64,000 bases of DNA, taken from contig NC_060110.1 of the NCBI RefSeq assembly GCF_021155765.1, positions 20,358,001 through 20,422,000 on the forward strand, written 5' to 3'. Below are positions 12,697-26,100 of the stretch, piece after piece. The stretch is from Diprion similis (Eukaryota > Arthropoda > Insecta > Hymenoptera > Diprionidae). Below the pieces are notes generated by a model. That model had not been told where the DNA came from and made no database searches. It was given only the letters and a program-made list of their open reading frames with translations. Position numbers and translations under genes: made by a program. The number at the start of each line of letters is the position of its first letter. Position 1 is the stretch's first letter.

Positions 12697-15600
12697 AGAA
12701 TAGGCGTCCAGCGTACGGTCGGAGATATGCGGTTTTACCAAATGGTTGGCTAATTTATGGGAAGCTTGCGCTAGCCACGGAGTTTAACCGCACCATCCTG
12801 CACCAGCTGGGGGTCCCTCAAGTTTGCGGACCTACGAAGATCACACGGGACATAAATTGAAAGTAATGGTCAACTCGTTGCTCGACGCGTCTTGTATTGC
12901 CAACGCTCGCGCTTTATAATCGCGTGCGCAAAGAATGTTACTCAAACACGCAGGCGAATAATTCCTCGGTACTTCGTGAAAATATCTAGACGCGCCGATG
13001 CGTTTCAATTTATATTTTTTAATTTTTATCCCGTATCGTGATATAGGAAAAGCATTGGTTTCGTTCGATAATGAATTTTCCTAACTTCGATCAATCTCGA
13101 CATTTTCAGATTTCTGTTGTTTGGAAAAAAATGGATTTTTCAAAAAACGTCGCTCTGTTCGTCCCAAAAAACTTCTACGATGGTCTCTTAATGGTTCGAC
13201 GAAAAATTCTTAATGCACACAACTGATTTACATTGAAATGATGAGTATGAAAGAAATCAAAGTGTCACATTTTTTCCAACGTATGCTTCGAACGGAAACG
13301 ATAGAAATTAGAAGAAGTCGAAGAGTTGTTGACGCATTTTGTACAACGTTGATAAAAAGTAAGTAGTTAGGAGAAAATGTTTTATGGAAAGAAGAGTGTG
13401 TCAGAAACAAAATATCTTCATCATACCTAACGGTAATTCCTTGGAATGAATTAGTTTGTAAAGTGATGAAAATTACCGCAAAAAGTACTGTATTTATGGC
13501 TCGTTTTTTTCGCAAATTTAGGCCCAAGCTTCTGAGCTTGCAGGAAAACCTTGCATATGAAATATAATAGAGTATGTCTACAAATTAATATTGTTGCAGA
13601 AAATTGAATACAGGATCTGAAAAATGGGGAAGAACTAAGCCCGCGTACATGATGAGAGAGGATCGAGATGAAATCTCGAAAGGAAGAGAGGAAAGAGAAA
13701 GAGAAGTAGAAGACTAGAGAGAGAGAGATCCGTCGGTGGTGTGGCGTGAGGTGTTGACGATCCTTCGAGACCGCGGGAGGTAGCCACCACCTACTGCGAG
13801 CTAAGAACTCTAAATTACGTGTGGACAAGGCTTTTTATGTCTTTATTGGTTATAGATGACGTACCTTAATTCTCAAAGAAAGTTTCACCGAACATTCCGA
13901 CTACCAGTAATGCCAGGCTTTTTCAAATCCAGCTTTCGACCGTGCGTTCGTCTGATCTTCGATTCTTTTGGTATATACCTACCTACCCATAATACCGGGA
14001 AAACTGCTTTGTTTTTCTTTACAATCGTACGGAACTCGCAAGAATTTGTTCCTGAGAATCGAGGGAACACGATCCCGGCACTCTGGAGACCGAGAAATAC
14101 GCTTCGGCGTGGCAGAATTTCGGGGCGAAACGAGGGTTGGTTTGTCTTTCTTGGAAGGGAAAACGGCGCGACGATAACACGATATCCTAACGTAGTTGAG
14201 TCATTTCCTGGTGACCGCGTAGTGGATCATGCCGGTCCCGCAAGGTCCCACAGGACGATTTTGTCAAAGGATCTCTATTCCGCGAGAAAGTATATTATAC
14301 TATTTGGCCCGAGGCTAGGCGGGAATTGTGACGGCAGGGGTTCCATACCGCGCACAGTTTTCGGCTACGAGCGAGTTTTCTCTTTTCTCTTATACCTACT
14401 CTTGGTCTCGTTTTTCTCTACTTCTCACTTCCTTCTCGTTCCTTTTCTATTCCCTTTTCTTCCGGGGTGATCATGAACCTTGCCACTGTGTATTTATCCT
14501 TTATGGTTTTTCACTTTTATAGACCGGTCCATGTATACTCAACGGACTTGAGCACGAGTTTATACTCACACGGTGAGAATAAAAACCGAAATGTATTCTA
14601 CGCTTCGAAGTTACATTTGCCAAATTGTAAACGGTTTTACTATACCTACTACTTTTGCCATAAAACGCGCGTTATGGTGAGAAAAGAACGGTCTGCATTG
14701 GTTCCCGGTTGAATTGCAGTCATCATTTCAACTGCGCTTGTCATTATCCTCTGGGAAATTTTATCGCTGTACTTTAGAAATTAAGTATATACCAGTTATC
14801 GTTATGCAAATTAATTTCGAAAGACTTGTGTATTTATTTATTTATTTTTTTCTTCTCATCTTCACGCAACTAAAGTTCTTTCGACTGCATAGTCATTATC
14901 GACATTTTATATGAATTCTTTGTATTTCCGAGCATCGCGGAAAACTCGCGTCATTTTTACTCGAGCTCCTTTTCTTTTCTTTTCTTTTTCGATATTTCAT
15001 CTTCATCCTCGAGCACACTTCGTCGAGTTTTATACAATACGGTTATATCGAGGGTTAAAAATATTCAGGTTTTAGATTTGAAATATTGAAAACGTCAGGC
15101 CTTTGAAATGATGGGCAGGCTCGCGCTGCAACAGACAGGAAAACTCCACCTCTAACGATCTGTTCCGCATGTTACCGGATATTCGCAATTTTTCATCGCG
15201 GTTGGAAATCCATGCGGAGTCGAGAGAGACACAAGGATCGAACCGCACCCGACTGCCCATCATCGGAATACCTTGTTTGCATGTGCAATCGAGCGTGACT
15301 CGTGTGACGAAATTCGATATCGTTTCCCTTATTCTCAAATTCGGAAAAAAAAAACTCTCATTTTATATATATTCTATTTAGGAAAAGAGTTTTTGAATAT
15401 TCTGCACGAATGTATTTTCAAATTACATTTCAACTCGCCTCACTTTTTCTAATTCAAAAACTTTCCACCACCGAAAACAATGAGAAAAATTATTATGCTT
15501 ATTATAATCTGAAAAAAAAAAACATGTTGCAAGTGTTAAATTGATGCACCGAATTCGTCGGTCGGAAAACAACACCATGGATAAAACAAAAAAAAAAAAA

Positions 15601-18600
15601 AAAAAAAAAACGAAGATTACTTACAGTAATGATCAGGCTACACGGTGTAAAATCGTTTGATACGGAAGAATATATACCTTCTTCCTATACAATAGATAAG
15701 ATGACAAACGTGATGCAGAGGTAGAAACGAAGCGGCCGATTTGTTACTGAAGGATCTCTCATCTGTTCGAAAAATAATAATAACGAGAGGCAAAAACAAT
15801 GGTTCCAATCACGCGGAGTAACAATGGGAATGGGAAAAGGAGGGAACAAAACGCAATTGCGTCTAAGGGCCCCCCATGACGACGGCGGCGGGTCGCGTTG
15901 GTAAGGTTGGTAATTGGACGCGGAGGCGAGTCCCTACGTGCCAAGTGGCCGACGCCCTTACTTTCTGGATATATACCACCATTGTTTACACCCCCTCGAG
16001 TCGGGGATGCGGCCGATGTAACGCGGATTTTGGCCGGTTAACCACCTGTGGTTACAAGGCGGAGTTTCGTTTGACTTGATCGGGATCCGCGGGGTTTGCT
16101 CGACCGCGAAACACATCCGACGATCACCTCGAAGCCGAGGAGTGCTGAACCATGACGCGGTGCAGACATGCAGGCTCATACGGTTACCGTACGGCGAAGG
16201 CATATTCGTTGGAAGAAAAACGGACTTAAAGTCACCCGATGTAATTTACAATCTCTTAGTCGGCAATAAAGCCGGGGCACTCTGTCCATAAATTAATCGC
16301 ATGTTGTTCGCGTTGTTGTGTGGATGTGCTCGTATGTATGCGCGTGAAACACACCTGCCTGTGCGTGAGTGCGTGTATCACCTCGACTCTGCAGACGTGC
16401 ATACGGTGTGGATTCGCCTTTGGTAATGCTGAAATATGCACATGTAGCCTTACATCGAGTTTATACGCTCTTAGCGCGCACTTCACGTGCCATTGCGAAC
16501 GCTCGTAAACGTTCCTTACGTCTGTGTTACCCTTCGCCTTTCTAAAAGACTCACTTTTATTCGCCGATCACTCGCGTCGTTTGATATAACCTAGGTATAC
16601 AGTCGACGATCGGTGAAAATTTTTTACTATTTTGACGAATAAAATGAAATATAATTCAACAAGTGTTCTTCAGAAAAGGTGAACGAGGAAAAACATAGGC
16701 AAATTACTTTACACGCGGAACGAGAATGTTCTTCGATATTTCCTTTGAAATTATTTTGCATGAAAACCGCAACGGGATTCTTCATTATTGCAATTCGAGA
16801 AATTGTTTTTTCAACGTAATTTAGATTACGTAAAATGAAATGCAGCATCGAACTAAAACGAAGCAATGAACCATTTGACAAAAGTAGGAGGCGTGAAATT
16901 GACTAAAAATATAATCTTCGAGTCCTTTCGAGTGTCAAAATGAGCTCCCGAAATCGATACCGAGACAAGTATTTATTAACCGAAAAAATTTACAATAATA
17001 AAAGAAAAGAAACTAAAGTTACGGAATTCTATATATACACTGTACATTTACGAATTGATTTTTTTTACAAGAACAGAAACTTTTCCCTGATAGCAGACAT
17101 CAAATATCAACGAAGCCTCGCACATGATGATCTTTTAATTATTAATTTTCTTATAGTGAAAAAAGATATCGCCTAAAATGAGTAAAAATGAAGAAACCTC
17201 GGGTAATTGCAACGCACATGCATGTCTACAAGATTTCTTTCCTCCGACAGAAAAGTGCCACCTGCATTTCAGTGAGTCGATTCACACGTCTCGTGAAGAA
17301 GCGAATGCTCTAAAATCCGAAATCTAAGCCACGAATAGAAGCGTGGAACCTCCGGTCCAACTAATCTCAGGTATATACTTGAAATTCCAGGCATAACATC
17401 ACGATCGCAATTCGGCTGGATACGTTTAAGAGCACGCGATCCTGAAAGCGGAGCGGAGTAGGTACCGAATTGACGCGCTTTCCGACATTGCCGGAGCCCC
17501 GGGCACCGTTGACCTTTCAACCTCCGCCTCCGCTTCTCCTTCGTCGTCTCCTTCTTCTGCTTCCTTTCGTTCGTCTCCACCGTTGCCCCAGAGTCGACGA
17601 AAGCGTTGCAATTTCAAAGCGGTCGAAACCCAAAGCGACCCACGTATTTAGACGGTTCTTTTTTACGCAAATTCTCTAGAATTATATGGATACCACTACC
17701 TAGTGGGCAAAATAGGTCTTGGGAAAGCGGAAATTAGCATTCGGAGATTCTTTTGCAAGCCAAAATTCCGATACGTGTGTTGCATATGCTTATATACATA
17801 TATTTACTAGGTAGATACTATACCCAGAATGTGATTACTCCGTCATGTGATTGATCGATTTGAATTTATTTATTAATTTTCATTGAAGTTGAAAGGAAAA
17901 TCGGATCTCATTTTCCACACTCCGTGTATAATATAACGTGAAAATATACTATTATGAGATTAAAACGAATCCCGGCACGAATCGGCTGCAAAAAAATTCT
18001 TTCGGCTGTGGTGAGCACAGTGCAAAAGAACAGGGCGGGCGAAATCTCTCTCCGATTCCCTCGGGCGAATTTCGCGACTTTATCCACTCGGAGAATCTTC
18101 AACGCCCAAGAGAAGATAGCCGATGGCGTTACCAGCGGCGCGTCTTTTTTACAGTCCAGCTATACGACCCTCGGTCATTTTATTTTATTCCATTTCGTCA
18201 GCTTTTTTACATCGTCGGTACGAATTCCGTCTGATTCGGGTAATCGGATCACCATAGAACGTATGAAGAGTTTTCTCTGGTGGTAATCTTTTCCAATAAA
18301 ATTTAAAAGTTGAAATGGTCGACTTACATGATATGATTAACACCATATAATAACACCATACGTACTTCGTTCGTTGTGAAAATCGTGTTAATTCCGTTGA
18401 TGATCGATCGCATAATCGAAGGACGTGTACGTCGATGCCTGCACGAGGTTCTTGATCTTGTGCCTGACGGCGAGTAAAAGACTATTTGTACGGTAATTGA
18501 AAAAATATAACGAACAACTGGCGCAATTAAAGAATCAAGAGAAAATCCAATTACAGGTTAGATATATGTCCTACAGGTTCATTACTTCCCGGGGAAAGAA

Positions 18601-18615
18601 TAAAGGAAGAGATCT

Positions 18616-18631
18616 CCCCCCCCCCCCCCCC
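18616..18631. repeat. Poly-C run of 16
   Basis: Uninterrupted run of 16 C. A homopolymer of this length is error-prone in assembly. Confidence 0.9.
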
Positions 18632-19775
18632 TCTCGTCGACCCTATATAAACCACCACCCACCACTAATTAAAATAAAACATTTTTCTTACCCTGCTCGG
18701 CGCGGTTTAAAACTTATTCCCTTCTTTTCTTCTTCTTATTTCGCTCGCGCGCTGGTCACGGACTGAAAAAAATAAAAAGTATGAGGGAAAAAGAAGAAAA
18801 GAAAATTATGGAACAAAAAAAAAAAAAAAACGGGGGAGCTCGGAATAAGACGAGATAACCAGCTTTGAAGTGGATAGTATATATATATATATCATACCTA
18901 TGTATAATAAGTACCTAGCTAAACTCTCCCCGTTCAGACATTAAATAAAAATGTCCCCTGCAACTCCATTTCATTTTTTCTCTCTATCTCTCTTTTTCTG
19001 TTTTTACCTTTTACCTGCATTTATTTCTTTTTCGGCAACTCTTGTAATTAATTCACAAGTATAAACTTTTTATTTATCCTCATTTTACAGCTTTTATTCT
19101 CAGCAAAACTACGTTAACCACTCTGGTTACAATATCAACGAAAGAAAAAACTTCAAGAACACCACGCGATACTTTAAATTGAGCTTCCCTAACGTAGTAC
19201 CGCAACTTCTATGACGTTTAAAAAACAAATTCGACGCTCAATATTTTCATACATTATATCAGATGTAGGTAAAAGTATCGAACAGAGAATACGACTGCGG
19301 TATGAATAAAATGAAAATAAATGAAGTATGAATCGAAACTATACGTAAATCGTAATTTCACCGTGCCATATGTGGCAACTCGCGTTCACTATTTTTACGC
19401 TTTATTACAGTGATTTACTATGGTTACGCGAGGTATAGCTTATACGCGATCGGAGAGGGTCTCACCTTGCCTTCCGGGCAAACTTGTAAAAAATACATGG
19501 GGTGCACCAGCATCAGGCTCTCGGCTTGGGGATCTCCTGCCTGCCTGCCTGACTGCCGCCCCAATCTCGGCGCATGAGACATATTCGATTTCAAAAACAT
19601 TCACCATTCTGGTCCATTCGCTTCGTATTTATATGTATATGAACACTGCGCGTATCTCTCCCCGGAAATTTTACTTGCAAAGGAACGATTCAAGATTTCG
19701 AGAATCAAAGACTATATCGACATAACACACCTTATGGGGAATCAGAACGATTTTATTCTGATTTTGTGTAACAAT

Positions 19776-19777
19776 AC

Positions 19778-19810
<33 letters not shown>
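19776..19810. repeat. (TA)n microsatellite
   Basis: TA dinucleotide tract with one CA interruption. Confidence 0.9.
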
Positions 19811-20658
19811 AGGAACTTTTCAACTATTGCCATCACGTCTGCAACTGCATCTATGAATGACGATCTCGGAATATAATGTTAGCGATAAAATTGATTACCG
19901 CAAAAATAACTCCCACAGCTTATAAATAACAAGTTCCGATTCGAAGCGGTATTCCGTATGATATCTGAAGAGATATAATAGAATCTTTGGAAACTTGGAA
20001 GACGACGAAGAGGAGGAGGAGGACCCCCTTCGTGCGGTGTAAGTAGCTACGAGCTAGAATTTGCGATAATTTTGGCAGAGAGTAGATGCCTACGCGTTTA
20101 CATATATATACATGTATATGTATATATGTATATATGTGTATATTATAACTAGGCAGTGTAAGGTAGAGTTTGAGCCGGTGTATAATAATCACCGACATCT
20201 TGTGAATATTCATGCGCGCGGAGAGCCGAAAATGATCTGTGGTTCTCTAAAGTATTAACATACTTGAATACTATTACTCGGGTGGCTATGTACAGTATGT
20301 ATACATACACCGACGGGTTTGTATATACAATCCCGAGTCTCGGAGGCGCCGCGTACCGTATTCACGTCGAGACGACGACGCGACTGCGTCATCCTCGCAC
20401 AAACACGCGGATAGGAGAGCCGCGGCCATGGCCGAAGGAATCGGTAACGAACGCGTCATTTTTCACGCAATCAATGAATCCGTTCCTAAGATAACTTATT
20501 GAAAACCAAACGAAACAAATATCAGCGCATATATCACGGCGGTTTTTAATGCCCCGCCTTGCCAGCATGGCATAACGACCATGTTAATCACCACAGAGGC
20601 CGGTCTGGCCCATCTCCTAATGAGCTCGGTGCAAAGCAAACACGTCTATAGGTATATG

Positions 20659-20660
<2 letters not shown>

Positions 20661-20693
<33 letters not shown>
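20661..20693. repeat. (TA)n microsatellite
   Basis: Uninterrupted TA tract of about 16 units. Confidence 0.95.
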
Positions 20694-20695
<2 letters not shown>

Positions 20696-22607
20696 GTAAA
20701 CGTGCGTATGCACACATGCCTTTGTACAGGCGTGTTATACGCCGGCATGTATGTACATATGCACAGCTCACGCATGGTGCCGCATATATATATGCTTGTA
20801 CAAACATCTGCGTTTACACCAGCAGTGCGATATACCTACACTCGCGGGCTATGCCGATACCATCCATGGTCATGCTTTCCTCGCACTGTGGCGAGAACGA
20901 AGAGAGCTGGGACCGGAAGGATCGGCTCGGAAAGTAATTGTGAGTGAGAGAGAAAGACACGCGAGATGAGGACGCAACGGCGAATGAGAGAAATCTGCAT
21001 ACCGTCTTTACGACTGTGACCTCCTGCACTTGCGACGATCGTCAACCCTTTGCATCCTCGACGCCCGTTAGTCTCATACAAGCATATAGATCCCTGAACC
21101 GCCGGTCGAAACTACGTTACTGTTGGAATTACCGTTTATGCTGTTGTTGTAGTAGAAAGACGACGGAATGCGATAATTATGTGAGGAAAAATCGCGGCGA
21201 TTTATGGTGGTGCAATTTTGCAACTTACTACTTTCACGCCCCCGTGAACAGACTATTGCTATATCCATTTTGTTGTAGTTTTCAATCACTTATTATCGCA
21301 ATCGAAAGGCCAGAATCATAAAAGGGTTCCTTAAATGATCTTGAATCCTAAAGCCACACTAAGTTTTTTGAATAGAGACGCCGTCAATTTCTAGCGTTGA
21401 CTCAAAGAATAATTGGAATGCTTCAATGTAGCCAATCCAAGTCAGTACAGTTATTGAAAGATCTACCAAGTAGGAAAAACTTTTCCGCATACGACTACTT
21501 CGCGAAAGAATCTTGAGTCTACGCTCGTAGTGCACAGCCAAGGAGGCCTACACCGGAGCAGAGATCCACTAAGCAAGCCTCTGGAGTAATTAGCTGGTTA
21601 TTAACTCGTTGAGTTTGACCGTTGTAGGATGAGGTAGGGCATAGGTCGCAAAGCAATACGTCAACCTGTAGGATAGTCGGAAAGTCGAGAATTGACGGAA
21701 GTTTAGCATACGTTGACTTACTTGAACCAATTTGTTGGTGGGAGTTAACCGGCGTGCATAATATACATAATAATTATACTCGGCAGGACGAACGAGGCGT
21801 GGAGACGAGATGTGTATACCTAGTTTTGAGAAGGACCGGAGGAGACCTTCGACGACTACGACGAAGATTGATGCTCGGTCAGGAATGAGACTACAAGGAC
21901 GTCGTTCACCTTCATGCATCCACGCTTGTGGCATTCTACGCTCGCTATGAAACTTGTTAGGCACGAATTCTATGGTGGTTCACACTGTTTTTAATGTCGA
22001 ATTTAGCCTCTCTTGATATTGATCTTCGTCTAGATTTGAGCATGACTGTTCAATCCGACGGTGAATATTCGCTGACTGTGAACAATGAGCAGGATCAATT
22101 CCGAACAAATCTCAGCGAGGAATGACAATCGTATTTCGTGTGTACCTACGTCTAACACGGTTACAGAGTTAGTCAAGGACTGGGACTGGAAAAAGCAGTA
22201 GGCAGCTTTCGACAGCTGGTTCGAATCTCAGACCCGGGGCCGTCAGCAAGTAGCTCGTCAACGAGGAGCACCCCAGCATTCGAGCGGATAGTGAAACCCC
22301 AACTCTTCTCGCTGGATTTTTAGCCCCTGGGCAAAAGTCCGATGGAAAAGTTGCACTCGGGAGTGCTTCGCCCTGTTTTTTGGCCTGGATATAAACCCGT
22401 AGTATCTCCGAAATTTTAAAACCTTTTTAACAGTCGTTCTTTCGCTCGTTACTCTCGTATTCTCTTTCTCCGACTTCGCAACGCCGATAAATCGAAGGCA
22501 GAGAAGGGCAATTTAAAAGTTCAAACAATGATCAACATGGCACAGCGTCAACTTCCCTCAAAGTCCAAACTCCGCACTATTATCGTGCAATGCTCATACG
22601 AGTACAT

Positions 22608-23150
22608 TAGACCGGTCCTTGAAAAAGTGATTTTTTAACTTTGATCAACGCACCTCCCAAATCGGCTCCAAATGATTGCAAAATGATCCCTAATTTTTTT
22701 AGATTTTCATCTGAAATCTAACCCGTGCTCCAAATAGGGTAGATTTCCACATCAAATCTACCGAACGAATTTAGATGAAATTTGGTAAAAGTACGTTTCT
22801 TGAGTCGCTGATTACGAAACTGAACTCAAAATTTTTAAATTCAAAGAGTCGGATCCAGTATGGTAGCTCACAAATCCAAAAGTCACTTTCTATTGCCATA
22901 TTGAATCTGCCGGTTTTAATTTTCAAATTTTAAGTTCAGATTTGTAATCAGCCATCCAGACAAAAATCTTATCCCAAATATCATCTAAATCCGTTCAATA
23001 GATTTGATGTGCTCCAGAATAGGTTGAATGGAATCCACCCTTTTGGGGAAATCCGAAAAACTAGAGAATTATTCTTTAATTATTTGGCGCCAAATTGGGG
23101 GGGAACGCCGGGCGAAATTCATAAATGAACTTTTTAAGAACCACCCCAAC
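22608..23150. mobile_element. Long imperfect palindrome (~540 bp), MITE/foldback-like
   Basis: Left arm about 22,614-22,863 and right arm about 22,897-23,144 are reverse complements over nearly their full length, with mismatches and small indels. The loop of about 33 bp is centred near 22,880. Clear matched blocks include GCTGATTAC (left) against GTAATCAGC (right), ATTTAGATGA against TCATCTAAAT, and CACATCAAATCT against AGATTTGATGTG. AGTACAT occurs just outside both ends (22,601-22,607 and 23,152-23,158), a possible target-site duplication. There is no transposase frame. It is most likely a non-autonomous foldback or MITE element; a hairpin-RNA locus is an alternative. Confidence 0.7.
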
Positions 23151-23158
23151 TAGTACAT

Positions 23159-26100
23159 ACATATACGTGCGTATAAAGTCATGTGCGCTATTGCTTTGAG
23201 ACTGCGGTGCAATTTATTCTGTAACTTCATGATTATAACACAAAGGCTCTGGCAATCGCGTCTGTTTATGAGAGATCCATTACCGGAGTTAAGCTTGATC
23301 CTGACTCCGGGAGCCCGGAGTCTGCGCCGATTGTACGGTCTACCCAGGTCCCGGTACTGACTCCGGTGGCGCTTGGGAAAGTCCCGAACGTGCAACAACT
23401 TTGGCTTTGCTTGGTGAAGCGAACGCTGCCTCGCGAAAGGACTATGAGCGCACTGAGCAGAGTTTAGTAATCACACGGGTCGCTGCACCACAAAGCAAGA
23501 CGCGACGGGCTACGTATATACGTTTACAAGTTGGTGTGTAGGTGGGGGTGAGCACGAACAACCACGACGAGGAGCAGGCAGCATAAGCGCGATCTTCAAG
23601 CCCTGTGAGATGTTATTATTACCCTCAGATTCCAAGATCAAGAAACTTGGATTAATAAGATGGAGACCGCGCCTCTCGCGTGGGCTGTCCAACATTCAAC
23701 GTCGTCTTTCCATTGGTCCCTTTAATCGTGCCTTACAGAATCAAGTTTGTCAGCGTTCAGCTCGTCGACAACCACGCAGGGCAGCCACGTCTCAAGAACC
23801 ATGATCTTTCATATTCGCACACTATGTGTAAAGGTTGGATATGTACATACTTGTACTTTGTGCAGGTGATTTGCCTGATTGATCACTACTTATACACCAC
23901 TCAATATACCTACGCACTCCTTTTGTATTTTCTGGCTTTGATCTGGCGCAGGATGAAATTGCAATCAGCGTAGGACGTCTCCTCACATTTCCGATAGTCG
24001 GGAAAAACATCGCCAACTAGCGTTTTGATTGGAAGAATTGAGTACGGTTCGATAGCATGAACTAGTATGCTTCGACGCACCGTAGCTTGAGACTACTTTG
24101 TTAAGTCCGCAAAGTTACTAAGAATTATAATTTCGTAAAACGCATGAAGCCGGGTCGCGATGACGGCAATGTCCGTCGGAATTGAGACTTACGCTTTACT
24201 TCGGACCACGGTCTCAGGTCGACCCTCGTGAAATCCACGTAGTCTGAATTCATCGCAAAACAATCAGACATTGGCCCCTTTGTAACTGAGCTACAAATGA
24301 CGTGGGTACACGTATACTTACATAGGCACGTGTACACTGGGGCAACTGGATCCTCGGCAGAGAACGTATGAGAGCAGTAAGTGGGAAGGACATCCTGACT
24401 GATTGTGGTCGCAGCAATCTTGACGTTCAGCGAAAACTTTGCTGATACTTCTAGGTCCTCGTTTCTTTCTCCGCTACACGATATCCCCGTGGCCTTCGGA
24501 GCTTCAACAAAATTCAGAGCATAAGGTGGTGCGAGTAGTGGGATTCCTTTTATAAGAACTGTACGATTTAGGGTAAAAGAAGGTTTCTTATGGGTAATTC
24601 GATCTCCAAGTTCCACAGTCCGACCCGAGTCCACCTGCTGGTATGTTTTGCATAAAATATTCACAAGCATTCCCACCCATGTACACCTCACATCTACAGA
24701 GTATGAATGCAGATACGTTGAACGTATAGAGTATTATATCCTTTTGACGGTCTGGTAATGAGTCATTAACATAAATCACAAACAGATACATAACGCTGGC
24801 GCTTGGTATTCGAAACAAGGTAATTCAGAGCAGGCGGGCAAGCTGCCAGGGAAGCATGGGGGCAGGCAGCAGCTGCCCTGGGCAAAGCTTTGCCTTTGTA
24901 CCGAGACTCGGCAGAGTCCGATGCAGTGACATTATACGTCGTTATACGAACCTGGGCGAGTTTCAACGCATGCAACGTGTACAATGTGACAAGACAAAGG
25001 TGACCACCGGACTGATCCCGAGCAGAGAATCGAAGAATTCGAGTATCAATTCCAAGCTGCGCATGACCATGCAACGACGGTGACAAAAGTGATGAAAGAA
25101 AATTCCAGGTCTGAAGAATTAGGAGCAGGTTGCAGAGTCGGACACTTAACCGGTCAACCGGCGGTTGCCGGTCCACCCTCGCATCCAACAATCTCTGCTG
25201 CGTCGTTCAAAACCTAGAATTTTATACGCAATAGATCTATAGAGTCTAGTCGCTAACGTTTAGCGATAATTCTAGGGTTCCTCGTCGGATGCTGGGACCC
25301 TTGGGGGGTTCCTGGGTGACTTATGTCCAGGCCCTCAGGCACCATACGATGCACTCAACGAAATGATCATTATTATTACGTATAGCAGGCCGCAACAGCT
25401 GATGACGAATCTATGGGCACATGTATGGGACCCTGTTGGGTGAAATGCCCACGTGTCTGCGGACCCGAGCCGCGGCGCACCTTACACATGGCCGGTTTTA
25501 TTCCGGGGCGTTCGAGGCATCCGACGGTTCGGGATAATCACTGTCATCGACACCTAAAAACACACCTCTCGTTCTCTACATCGCTTTCTCGCGATCTCGG
25601 TACCGAGGTGCGTGGCGTTCGTTGCCTGCCAAAAAGTCAATCAGGGATGAAGAGAGGGCGTTGGTAAAACGCTCATTGCACTCGGAGGGCAGGATTCTAT
25701 CGTTAATTAGGTGGACTCGTTAATGCTTCGGCTTTTACAACCATTTCGGAGTTACGTAATTGGGCAACGAGAGTCTTAGAAGAGGATCGGAGCCTCGGGG
25801 TGATCGGAGCTCAATGACAGTACGTTGAAAAGGTTAAGGCCTGCGGTATCGATAATTAACCTGTTACAATAATCGAGAACCCAGAGGCCGATGGGTAGAC
25901 AAGTAAGTGGAAGTATGGCTAAAATAACGAGTCGCGAGTCATCCTCGGTCGCCTTGTCATTCGATGCGATTATTCATTCGTCTCCGCTCAATACCAGGCT
26001 CGATACCATCGATCAGCTACGCGCTGAAGCGTCTACCCGGATTTAGAAAATTGTAATGAGAGTTGGTATATACCAATCAACAGGTAAACCCTCTACGCGA

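Larger units (their letters stand above)
1..22607. other. Gene-poor stretch, no supported coding gene
   Basis: No reading frame here looks like a known protein or joins others through good splice sites. The longest open frames (34-534, 13856-14470, 21590-21964) are low-complexity or show no family resemblance. The stretch holds many microsatellites and homopolymers (listed separately), CpG-rich patches near 3,690-3,780 and 15,890-16,140, and AT-rich areas full of CGAAA/TTTCG words. It may be intergenic DNA or part of the long first intron of the gene suggested by the candidate exon at 32,580-32,676. Confidence 0.6.

Noticed and set aside
13856..14470. 204-codon open frame on plus
   Set aside because: No recognisable domain, irregular composition, and other frames nearby are similarly open by chance.
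15230..15255. GGTTCGATCC on minus, a tRNA B-box word
   Set aside because: No pairing T-stem and no cloverleaf could be drawn.
22220..22245. GGTTCGAATC, a tRNA B-box-like word
   Set aside because: The flanking bases do not form a T-stem and no A-box or acceptor stem sits at the right distance.
24125..24691. 188-codon open frame on minus
   Set aside because: No family resemblance; Cys/Thr-rich read of moderate-GC non-coding DNA.
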